Source of the DNA: Rikenellaceae bacterium
GTDB taxonomy: Bacteria > Bacteroidota > Bacteroidia > Bacteroidales > Rikenellaceae
Reading direction: 5' to 3'
DNA length: 14,102 nt
Assembly (NCBI GenBank): GCA_021203585.1
Contig: JAJQAW010000299.1
Coordinates: 1-14,102, forward strand
In this document: in pieces, positions 7,578 through 14,102 of the stretch
Layout: each line of letters starts with the position of its first letter
How positions within the stretch are numbered: position 1 is the stretch's first letter
The notes under the pieces: generated by a model
The model's input: the letters and a program-made list of their open reading frames with translations, nothing else
Database searches by the model: none
What the model was told of the DNA's origin: nothing
Position numbers and translations under genes: made by a program

Positions 7578-7943
7578 TCAGGAATTGAGGTATTCCTCCC
7601 TTTTTTTTCTGGGCATGTTCCGAACGACCTCTTGCACCGAATGATCCACCAACTCCCGGATCAAATCATCCGGAACGTCGCTCTCCAATCGTATGCCGTT
7701 CCACAGGAGGCTATTTCCTCCGTAATGACTCTTGCCGATTCCCTCGTATCTCTCCCGAAGTTCTACCGAACGGGCCGGGTCGCACTTCAGGCATACCGTC
7801 ATTTCGTCCTGCGGAACTTCAAGCCCGACAAAGGCAAACATTTTATCCATGATTTTAAAAACCAGCACCGAATCGTCAAACGGAAAGCTTTCCCAGGCTC
7901 CCCGGACCGAAAGACAATAGGTTCGTAATTGCTCGATATCCAT
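7578..7943 (-). CDS. MmcQ/YjbR family protein
   Basis: This 121-residue protein spans the whole MmcQ/YjbR family (DUF419), small cytosolic proteins with a CyaY-like fold and possible DNA binding; their role is poorly known. It shows the typical N-terminus (MDIEQLRTYCLSVRGAWESFPFDD), a MFAFVGLE-type strand, and the region GIGKSHYGGNSLLWNGIRL, then a C-terminal helix (DLIRELVDHSVQEVV). Its ATG overlaps the transporter stop by one base (TGATG at 7941-7945), so its translation likely depends on that of the transporter. No link between this family and ion transport is known to me. Confidence 0.88.
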   Translation of the reverse strand: MDIEQLRTYCLSVRGAWESFPFDDSVLVFKIMDKMFAFVGLEVPQDEMTVCLKCDPARSVELRERYEGIGKSHYGGNSLLWNGIRLESDVPDDLIRELVDHSVQEVVRNMPRKKREEYLNS

Positions 7944-10207
7944 CAGGTAATTTCTTTAGGATTGGCTCCATTGACAAACAGAATATCCCCCACTCCCTCG
8001 TAACCGTAGAAAAACCGGCACCCCGACTGCTGAATATCCGTTTCCGTAAAGCCGATTAGGGTTAAGCCCGCATGAGAAGAGTGAACGGCCACCGCCTGGC
8101 TAAAAGAAAAATCCTCGGAAAGCAAAACGATCTCGATGTTGGACATCGTAATCGGCAACCGGCCGGTAGCAATCCGTTGTTCCAATTGCGCTTTGACCTC
8201 CGGCATATCCGTTCGTGTGCTGGTCAGGAATAGTTTGATGTGGCTCTTGCGCCAATCCGGATGTGATAGGATGATGTAACCCAGCAAAATCATAAAATTG
8301 GCATTGTTGCCTCCCTCTTCCCGAAGCCAGACGTGAATGCCGCCCTGCGGACGGAAAAGATGTTCCGACAGGGCAAATATGCCGATATCGAAATCCCCCG
8401 CCTGAACCAGATTTACATTGTCCAGAATCCGCAGCAATTCCTCCGGACTGCGTTTATCGTATTCGAAAACCACCATGTTGCTTTCCATTCCAGAGATCGA
8501 AGGGGCCTGGATCACCTGGGCGATGGCCGAGGTATAAGAGGGCGAAATCATCGTGTCGATATAAAGCGTACTGTCGCTCTCCTTCTGTTTTTCCACCAAC
8601 TCCTGCAGCACCTGGCGGGCTTTGCGGTTGGTGTCCCGGTTATAGAATCCCTCGATATAATGGAAGTAGGTACCGAATCCATGCTGGTGGCTGATCCATT
8701 TCATCAGCTCCATTACTTTTTCCCGCTCGAAGGAGTGAGCCGAAATGCAGACCGCGGCCGGCCGCCATTCTTCCTGCTCCATCCCGGCTTGGTGCTTCTG
8801 CATATACACCCGCAGCTGCCGGTTGAGTTGAAACAGCGCGCCTTTGAAAATATTAACGATTCCTTTTTTATCTTTATTGGTTCGTTCGATATAGAGGTAA
8901 ATCAGAACGATGACGGCATAAGAAACCACCGTATAAAGCGGATTGATCATAAACATCACCCACAGCGACAGGAGAAATCCCGACAAGGAGATAAACCAAT
9001 GGGAACGGAACCGGGGACGGTAAGAAGGGGGAGAGCCGAAATGATTCAAAAACGAGTTCAGACAGAGAGTACCGTAGGTGATCAGGAAGAACATGGAAAT
9101 AATTTCCGCCACGGAATTGACGTCTCCCAGGATCACAAAAATCAACGCGATTAGAAAAGTCAACAGCGATGCGTTGTACGGTTCGCGATTGGGTCCTTTC
9201 CCGCGGGCCAGCAGAATGTTGAGCTTACGGAACGGGAAGGTCCGGTCCCCGGCGATAGCTTGCAGGGTGCGCGGGGCGACCATCATAGCGCCGATTGCCG
9301 AGGATGAAGTACTGGCTGCCAAACCGATCGGAATGACAACCGCACCGAAGAGAGCGATTTTCGACATGATCAGTTGATCGGCCACCAGGGCCTCGGCAGG
9401 CGCCGAAACAGAAAGCTTCCAGACGACCAGAATGTATACCAACAAACCGGTAATGGTAGCGGCCATAGTACCGATCGGGATCGATTTTCCGGGATTTTTC
9501 AGATCGCCGCTCAAACCGACGCCGGCTGTCATCCCGGTGAAAGCGGGAAAACAGATGGCAAAAATAAAGAAGAACAAATCGCCGTTAAAAAAACCGAAAT
9601 TCCCGAAAGGTTCTTCGATCAGCTCCCCGAATTCGTTGATTTCCGTCATTTTTTCAAGCGGTTTTCCCAAAAAAAACATCACCAATGAGGCGATCAACAA
9701 GGCGCTGACGATATACAGCATCCGTACTCCGGAACCCGAACCGCGTTTGAGAATAACATAAGAGAGGATCAAAATGGTGGGCACGCTTACCGCCTGCCGA
9801 GGTAATTCCCAACCGGCCCAATCGCTCCACCAGACAAAAAAAGGCTGGAACGATTCGGCGAAAGCGATGGTATAAAAGGCGATGCTGATGGCTTGCGATA
9901 AAAAGAGCGTCACGCCGATGGTGGAACCGATTTTCAGCCCGAAGGAGCGGGAGATGATGAAGTATTCACCGCCTCCTTCGACTCGGGTGTTGGTCGCCAG
10001 TTCTGAAATGGCCAGGGCGGTAGGAATGGTGATCAGGTGTCCTACGACAATGATTGAGACCGCGCCCCAAAATCCCAGCATGCCGGTCGCATAACCTAGA
10101 CGCAGAAACAGGATTGCTCCCAGAATCGAGGATAGCGCGGTAAAATAGACCGGTGCGGTTCCGAAACCCCGTTTTTCCGGGTGGGTATGTTTTTCCGATG
10201 CTTCCAT
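7943..10207 (-). CDS. SLC12-like (cation-chloride cotransporter type) APC-superfamily permease
   Basis: This is a 754-residue inner-membrane protein. An N-terminal membrane domain of about 12 hydrophobic segments (residues ~18-450) begins with TALSSILGAILFLRLGYATG. It contains VEGGGEYFIISRSFG (76-90) and the signature GLSGDLKNPGKSIPIGT (231-247), typical of SLC12 cation-chloride cotransporters and their bacterial homologues. A soluble C-terminal domain of about 280 residues follows, with EWRPAAVCISAHS near its start, matching the cytosolic region of SLC12 proteins. Automatic pipelines often call such proteins amino acid permeases; the SGDLK motif and tail fit cation-chloride cotransport better, but substrate is unproven. 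The ATG at 10207 (MEASEKH) was chosen because an upstream in-frame ATG at 10285 precedes the probable -7 element at 10253-10260. Its stop overlaps the YjbR-family start, making a two-gene operon. Confidence 0.85.
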   Translation of the reverse strand: MEASEKHTHPEKRGFGTAPVYFTALSSILGAILFLRLGYATGMLGFWGAVSIIVVGHLITIPTALAISELATNTRVEGGGEYFIISRSFGLKIGSTIGVTLFLSQAISIAFYTIAFAESFQPFFVWWSDWAGWELPRQAVSVPTILILSYVILKRGSGSGVRMLYIVSALLIASLVMFFLGKPLEKMTEINEFGELIEEPFGNFGFFNGDLFFFIFAICFPAFTGMTAGVGLSGDLKNPGKSIPIGTMAATITGLLVYILVVWKLSVSAPAEALVADQLIMSKIALFGAVVIPIGLAASTSSSAIGAMMVAPRTLQAIAGDRTFPFRKLNILLARGKGPNREPYNASLLTFLIALIFVILGDVNSVAEIISMFFLITYGTLCLNSFLNHFGSPPSYRPRFRSHWFISLSGFLLSLWVMFMINPLYTVVSYAVIVLIYLYIERTNKDKKGIVNIFKGALFQLNRQLRVYMQKHQAGMEQEEWRPAAVCISAHSFEREKVMELMKWISHQHGFGTYFHYIEGFYNRDTNRKARQVLQELVEKQKESDSTLYIDTMISPSYTSAIAQVIQAPSISGMESNMVVFEYDKRSPEELLRILDNVNLVQAGDFDIGIFALSEHLFRPQGGIHVWLREEGGNNANFMILLGYIILSHPDWRKSHIKLFLTSTRTDMPEVKAQLEQRIATGRLPITMSNIEIVLLSEDFSFSQAVAVHSSHAGLTLIGFTETDIQQSGCRFFYGYEGVGDILFVNGANPKEIT

Positions 10208-10252
10208 GCCGTTGATGCCCGCCCGCTGCGTTTGAATCACGGGCTTACCGGA

Positions 10253-10260
10253 TAAAGGTA
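10253..10260 (-). promoter_or_regulatory. Probable -7 element for the transporter operon
   Basis: The minus strand reads TACCTTTA, one base from TAnnTTTG, 45 bp before the ATG at 10207. The same variant precedes the YhcH-family gene. No clear -33 element was seen. Confidence 0.45.
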
Positions 10261-10419
10261 TTGGTTTTAACGAACATTTCCACACAATTAGGTCCCAAAA
10301 AGAAGCCTCGGCCCCCGGTCGGAACTACCGCAACCGGTCCGGAGATTTCCGGATGCGGCGGCAAGCCGGCTTCAGAAGAATCATCCAAAAAAAATCTTCA
10401 CCTTCCATCCCTAAAAAAT
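10261..10419. other. Orphan segment between divergent promoters
   Basis: This stretch lies between the transporter promoter and a terminator placed upstream of nadE. A plus-strand frame starting at 10261 runs in frame into nadE but crosses the terminator and promoter, so it is not part of nadE. The segment contains two TCCGGA palindromes four bases apart (near 10336-10355) and AGCCGGCT. I see no gene or exact -7 element in it. Confidence 0.4.
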
Positions 10420-10451
10420 CCGGGAAAGGCATTGATTTTCCCGGCTTTTTT
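10420..10451. terminator. Bidirectional rho-independent terminator upstream of nadE
   Basis: CCGGGAAA (10420-10427) pairs perfectly with TTTCCCGG (10437-10444) around a 9-nt loop. The plus strand continues C-TTTTTT, and the minus strand continues A-TTTTTT. It lies just before the nadE promoter region and insulates it. No plus-strand gene upstream is visible for it to end. Confidence 0.8.
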
Positions 10452-10476
10452 ATTTTCTACTCTTAACGAAAAAATA

Positions 10477-10484
10477 TACCTTTG
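10477..10484 (+). promoter_or_regulatory. Bacteroidota-type -7 element for the nadE operon
   Basis: TACCTTTG is an exact TAnnTTTG match, with TTTT at 10453-10456 at the expected -33 distance (20 bp gap). It lies 25 bp before the ATG at 10510 and sets that start. Confidence 0.65.
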
Positions 10485-10509
10485 CGCCATTATAAACGGT
10501 ATCGAACCT

Positions 10510-12090
10510 ATGAAATTAGCCTTAGCCCAGTTGGATTATACTATCGGTGATTTTGCGGGAAACAGCTCGAAGATCATTCATAGCGTGCGTCAGGCCAAGA
10601 CCGAAGGCGCTCAATTGGTAGTTTTTGCCGAACAGGCCATCAGCGGCCGCCCGGCTTACGACCTCTTAAACGATCCGGTATTTCTGGAACAGTGCCGAGA
10701 AGCACTCGAAGAAATTGCCGGACACTGCAACGGGATTACAGCTATCGTAGGATTGCCTTTACAGGTGGAGAATAAAACGATCAGCGCGGCAGCGATTATT
10801 CGGGACGGGAAAATCGTGAAGTTTGTGGGTAAACGCAATGTGATTTCCCGCGATGAAACCCAACACCTGGGCAATTCGAAGGGATTCGAAATCGTCGACG
10901 TGGACGGTGTGAACATCGCCGTGGTCATCGGATCGGACATCCATATCCCTAATCTGGATTTCGGAAGCGATACCGATTTGATTCTCAGTCTCAAATCTAC
11001 CATTTATTCGCGTGGCATCGTGGCCCGTAGGCACGAGTTCTACTCCAAAATGGCCTACCGCAAACAAGCCAAACTGGCCGTTCTGAACCACATCGGCGGA
11101 CAAACGGACATCGTGTATGACGGCTGGTCGACCGTTTTCAATGAAAAAGGGGAATGCATCGCGCAGCTAAAGGGATTCGAAGAGGATTTTACGGTGGTCG
11201 ATCTGGCCGCTCCGCTGGAGGCTTTACCCTTGCCCGAACAAAATAAAAACGCGAACGTTTACCGGGCCATCAAATTGGGACTGCACGATTTCTTTGTCAA
11301 AAACGGCTTCTCGAAGGCCTGTGTCGGACTTTCCGGCGGTATCGATTCGGCCGTAACCTGCGCCCTGGCGGTGGAAGTGCTCGGCCGGGAGAATGTTCGC
11401 GGACTGATCATGCCCTCCAAATATTCCTCCGATCATTCGGTCGAAGATGCCGTTGCTTTGGCTCAAAACCTGGGGATCCGGCACGACATTGTTCCCATCA
11501 CGGATACGTATACTGCTATGCGGGAAGCCATCACTCCGCTCTTCGACGGGAAACCGTTCGATGTGACCGAAGAAAACATGCAAGCCCACATCCACGGAGC
11601 CATGCTCATGGCGCTGTCCAATAAGCTAGGATATATTGTACTGAATACCAACAACAAAAGTGAATCGGCCGTCGGTTACACCACCCTTTACGGCGATACC
11701 GTGGGAGCAATCAGTATTCTGGGCGACCTCTACAAAACCGAAGTTTACAGTCTGGCCCGGTACATCAACCGAAAAGAACGGATCATTTCGGAAAATACAC
11801 TCACCAAAGCTCCCTCGGCCGAATTACGTCCGGAACAGAAAGATACCGACTACCTTCCGGACTATGAGTTGTTGGATGTCATTTTGTACCGACTGATCGA
11901 AGAGAACCAAAGTGTGGATGAGATCGCCACGGCCGGTTTCGATTACGATACCGTCAAAAAAGTCTATACCTTATTCATCCGGAACGGATACAAAAGGTAT
12001 CAAAACCCGCCCGTACTGCGGCTTTCGACCGTAACCTTGGGCAAAGGAAAAATTCTACCGCTCACGTACGACCTGAGCTGCCTGTTGTAA
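10510..12090 (+). CDS. nadE: NAD synthetase with degenerate N-terminal amidase (nitrilase-like) domain
   Basis: NadE makes NAD+ from nicotinic acid adenine dinucleotide, ATP and ammonia, the last step of NAD synthesis. The 526-residue protein has the two-domain layout of glutamine-dependent enzymes. An N-terminal carbon-nitrogen hydrolase domain (1-235) is followed by the synthetase domain, with GLSGGIDSA (273-281), NKSESAVGYTTLYGD and PSAELRPEQKDTDYLPDY. The synthetase part looks intact. In the amidase part, Glu (FAE, Glu41) and Lys (GKR, Lys108) can be aligned, but the nucleophile motif usually read as ICEDLW is here IGSDIH. The Cys position is thus Gly141 (codon 10930-10932), and the loop after Lys is short. 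The enzyme is probably fed by free ammonia or by a separate glutaminase. The start follows the -7 element and gives the family N-terminus KLALAQLDYTIGD. It leads a likely operon with rseC and rnfBC. Confidence 0.93.
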   Translation: MKLALAQLDYTIGDFAGNSSKIIHSVRQAKTEGAQLVVFAEQAISGRPAYDLLNDPVFLEQCREALEEIAGHCNGITAIVGLPLQVENKTISAAAIIRDGKIVKFVGKRNVISRDETQHLGNSKGFEIVDVDGVNIAVVIGSDIHIPNLDFGSDTDLILSLKSTIYSRGIVARRHEFYSKMAYRKQAKLAVLNHIGGQTDIVYDGWSTVFNEKGECIAQLKGFEEDFTVVDLAAPLEALPLPEQNKNANVYRAIKLGLHDFFVKNGFSKACVGLSGGIDSAVTCALAVEVLGRENVRGLIMPSKYSSDHSVEDAVALAQNLGIRHDIVPITDTYTAMREAITPLFDGKPFDVTEENMQAHIHGAMLMALSNKLGYIVLNTNNKSESAVGYTTLYGDTVGAISILGDLYKTEVYSLARYINRKERIISENTLTKAPSAELRPEQKDTDYLPDYELLDVILYRLIEENQSVDEIATAGFDYDTVKKVYTLFIRNGYKRYQNPPVLRLSTVTLGKGKILPLTYDLSCLL

Positions 12091-12121
12091 TCCGACTCTG
12101 CACCGCACCGCAACCAAACCT

Positions 12122-12574
12122 ATGAACGACACCGCTAACCGCCAAACCGACCGAATATCACACCAGGGACACGTAGTGCAAGTGTTTCCGGGAGGGGTGG
12201 ACGTCTCTGTCATCGCGGAAGCGGCGTGTGTGTCCTGCAAAATGAAAAAGGCTTGCGGCATGGACGAATCCAAGGAGAAAATCGTGACCGTTTACACTCC
12301 GGATGCTCACCTGTTCCGCATCGGAGAGCCCGTGGAAGTGCTGATGAAACAAGCCATGGGATACAAAGCCATCGCGCTGGTCTACATACTGCCTGTGGTG
12401 GCGGTAATGATTGCCCTGATACTCGCCGTACAGTTGGATTTTCCGGAACTGGTTGCAGGTTTATTTTCTTTGGGTTTTTTAGCCTTGTACTACCTCATGA
12501 TTTACCTGTTCCGAAATAAGATCAGCCGGGAAATCCGGTTTGAAATCCGAATACCTAAAAATAATCAACCATAA
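12122..12574 (+). CDS. rseC: RseC/SoxR-reducing-system family membrane protein
   Basis: This 150-residue protein belongs to the RseC family, which accompanies Rnf operons and in enteric bacteria is linked to SoxR reduction and sigma-E control. It has an N-terminal cytosolic beta-rich part with a Cys cluster (Cys36, Cys39, Cys45 in ACVSCKMKKACGM), then two transmembrane segments at about 80-103 and 108-130, and a basic C-terminus. The likely job is to help assemble or maintain the Rnf complex or its metal centres; this is inferred from context. It begins 31 bp after nadE with no promoter or terminator between, and its stop overlaps the rnfB start (TAATG at 12572-12576). Confidence 0.88.
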   Translation: MNDTANRQTDRISHQGHVVQVFPGGVDVSVIAEAACVSCKMKKACGMDESKEKIVTVYTPDAHLFRIGEPVEVLMKQAMGYKAIALVYILPVVAVMIALILAVQLDFPELVAGLFSLGFLALYYLMIYLFRNKISREIRFEIRIPKNNQP

Positions 12575-13731
12575 TGAACGTAATTCTGTTTACCATTCTG
12601 ACGCTGGTCGCGTTGGGTGTCCTGGCTGCGGTCATTTTGTACTTTGTGGCTCAGAAGTTCAAGGTGTACGAAGACCCGCGGATCGACCAGGTGGAAGCGT
12701 TGCTACCCGGCGCCAATTGCGGGGGATGCGGATATCCCGGTTGCCGGGGTTTGGCCGAAACCCTGGTCAAAGAGGAGGATATTTCCGCCCTTTATTGTCC
12801 GGTCGGCGGCGGCGAATGCATGAAACTAATTGCCGCCCAGCTGGGAAAAGCCGCCCCGGAGAAAGAACCGCAGATTGCGGTGGTCCGTTGCAACGGAAGC
12901 TGCGCCAACCGTCCCCGAATCAACCGGTTCGACGGGACCGCCTCGTGTGCGGTAATCGCGGCCACTTACGGTGGAGAGACCGCTTGTACCTTCGGTTGCC
13001 TGGGCAAGGGCGATTGTACGGTAGTGTGTAACTTCGACGCGATTCACCTGGATCCCGAAACCGACTTACCGGTAGTAGACGAGGAAAAATGTACCGCCTG
13101 CGGAGCTTGTGTCAAAGCCTGTCCGAAGATTCTGATCGAGCTCCGGAAAAAAGGTCCCAAGGGGCGGCGGGTATATGTGTGCTGTATGAATAAAGATAAG
13201 GGGGGCGTGGCCCGCAAAGCTTGTAAAGCGGCCTGCATCGGTTGCGGAAAATGTGTCAAAACCTGCCCCTTCGAAGCCATCGCCCTGGAAAACAACCTGG
13301 CCTACATCGATTACAACAAGTGCCGGTTGTGCCGCAAATGTGTACCGGAGTGCCCTACCGGAGCGATTCATGAGACGAATTTCCCGCCGGCCAAACCGAA
13401 GCCCGAAAAACCGAAAACCGAAAAAACGACCGCGCAAACCGATCCGAAAGCCTCTGCCGCTGTCAAACCCGTTGCCGAAAAACCGGCTGCCCGGGCAGCG
13501 ATGCCGAAGGAAGCGGCGGCGGTGGAACCGCAGATCGAAGCCCAAACTAAGCCAATTACCACCCCTCTCGTGGAACGACCGAAAGTCGTAGCTTCCCAAA
13601 GGGACACCATCCAAGAGCCGGTCGTCCTGGATAAGGAGCAATTGGTTCCGGAGTCTATGGCCGAACCTACGGGTGAAAAAACGGTGGATCAGGTGAAAAC
13701 CGAGACCGTAAAAGAACAGCAGTCGGAATAA
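12574..13731 (+). CDS. rnfB: Rnf electron transport complex subunit RnfB, with long low-complexity C-terminal tail
   Basis: RnfB is the iron-sulfur subunit thought to take electrons from ferredoxin into the ion-pumping Rnf complex (ferredoxin:NAD+ oxidoreductase). The sequence shows one N-terminal transmembrane helix (2-25). The Fe-S domain GANCGGCGYPGC follows (Cys49, 52, 57, with Cys75), then a Cys-rich linker (106-152) and ferredoxin-type CxxCxxCxxxCP sites at 173-183, 221-231 and 250-260. From about 271 to 385 the protein is a tail rich in Pro, Lys, Ala, Glu and Thr with no Cys, longer than I would expect for this subunit. The start overlaps the rseC stop by one base. rnfC follows after 26 bp. 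The gene order fits a standard rseC-rnfB-rnfC operon. Confidence 0.95.
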   Translation: MNVILFTILTLVALGVLAAVILYFVAQKFKVYEDPRIDQVEALLPGANCGGCGYPGCRGLAETLVKEEDISALYCPVGGGECMKLIAAQLGKAAPEKEPQIAVVRCNGSCANRPRINRFDGTASCAVIAATYGGETACTFGCLGKGDCTVVCNFDAIHLDPETDLPVVDEEKCTACGACVKACPKILIELRKKGPKGRRVYVCCMNKDKGGVARKACKAACIGCGKCVKTCPFEAIALENNLAYIDYNKCRLCRKCVPECPTGAIHETNFPPAKPKPEKPKTEKTTAQTDPKASAAVKPVAEKPAARAAMPKEAAAVEPQIEAQTKPITTPLVERPKVVASQRDTIQEPVVLDKEQLVPESMAEPTGEKTVDQVKTETVKEQQSE

Positions 13732-13757
13732 GCGCGTAACCCAAGAACCAGCAAACC

Positions 13758-14102
13758 ATGTTAAGAACATTCAGAATAGGCGGTATCCATCCGCACGACA
13801 ATAAACTGAGCAAGGCCGCGGCCATTGAGGTGTTCGAGGTTCCGGAAACCGTAATCATCCCGGTCTCACAACATATCGGAGCTCCGGCCGCTCTTGCAGT
13901 GAAAAAAGGCGACCGGGTTAAGGTCGGCACCCTGATCGCCACCGCTGCCGGATTTGTTTCCAGTAATATCCATTCCTCCGTCTCTGGAACGGTAACCGGA
14001 GTGGATGCCGTACCGGATGCGGGCGGCATGCGCCGACCGGCCGTGACCATCCAAGTGGAAGGAGACGAATGGGAAGAAACCATCGACCGTTCCCCCGCCC
14101 TG
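13758..14102 (+). CDS. rnfC: Rnf complex subunit RnfC, N-terminal part (runs off window)
   Basis: RnfC is the soluble, membrane-associated subunit that binds NADH and FMN in the Rnf complex. The 115 codons present match its N-terminus: RTFRIGGIHPHDNKLS (3-18), VIIPVSQHIGAPA, VKKGDRVKVGTLIA and the barrel-sandwich (biotinyl-lipoyl-like) segment VSSNIHSSVSGTV. The frame is open to the last base of the window, so the Rossmann and 4Fe-4S domains lie beyond it. The ATG follows an A-rich stretch 26 bp after the rnfB stop. Confidence 0.93.
   Translation, partial: MLRTFRIGGIHPHDNKLSKAAAIEVFEVPETVIIPVSQHIGAPAALAVKKGDRVKVGTLIATAAGFVSSNIHSSVSGTVTGVDAVPDAGGMRRPAVTIQVEGDEWEETIDRSPAL

Noticed and set aside
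8333..9154. 273-codon plus-strand frame opposite the transporter
   Set aside because: It is antisense to the SLC12-like C-terminal and membrane domain, with no promoter or domain.
10261..10509. N-terminal extension of NadE from a start at 10261
   Set aside because: It would cross a strong terminator and the -7 element, and the added residues match no NadE sequence; family homology begins at 10510.
1..14102. CRISPR array, insertion sequence, phage or defence system
   Set aside because: No regularly spaced repeats, transposase, integrase or defence-type domains were seen; the genes are mostly housekeeping.

Overview
The window looks like a chromosomal stretch of a Bacteroidota species, probably Bacteroidales and possibly Rikenellaceae-like. 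Several genes are preceded by the Bacteroidota -7 element TAnnTTTG or a one-base variant. Shine-Dalgarno sites are not evident, intergenic DNA is AT-rich, and the gene set (Rex, Rnf complex, S9 peptidase, YhcH) fits that phylum. The lineage is an inference from style and gene content, not from a marker gene.

Left part (1-2704, minus): a secreted S9 (prolyl oligopeptidase) peptidase that runs off the left edge. It carries two separate lesions, a one-base frameshift near its N-terminus and an in-frame TAG where the family has a Gln. It reads as a pseudogene unless both are sequence errors. Centre-left (3000-6351, plus): the NADH-sensing repressor Rex overlaps a short RibF-like FAD synthetase with a reduced riboflavin kinase domain. 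A 368-bp structured gap and then IMP dehydrogenase (guaB) with its own promoter and a strong terminator follow.

Centre (6409-7577): a gene-poor interval. It holds a candidate small RNA (promoter, two perfect hairpins, terminator), a pair of adjacent perfect hairpins resembling a dispersed intergenic repeat, a YhcH/YjgK/YiaL-family gene, and a bidirectional terminator shared with the converging operon. Centre-right (7578-10207, minus): an SLC12-like cation-chloride cotransporter-type permease, followed with a one-base overlap by a small MmcQ/YjbR protein.

Right part (10420-14102, plus): NAD synthetase (nadE), an RseC-like protein, RnfB and the start of RnfC, arranged as one likely operon. The N-terminal amidase domain of NadE lacks the catalytic Cys of glutamine-dependent NAD synthetases, while its synthetase domain looks intact. 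RnfB has an unusual ~115-residue low-complexity tail. Several genes concern NAD(H) or flavin cofactors (Rex senses NADH/NAD+, NadE makes NAD, the RibF-like protein makes FAD, Rnf uses flavins and NAD, IMPDH reduces NAD). That is a suggestive cluster, but it spans several transcription units.
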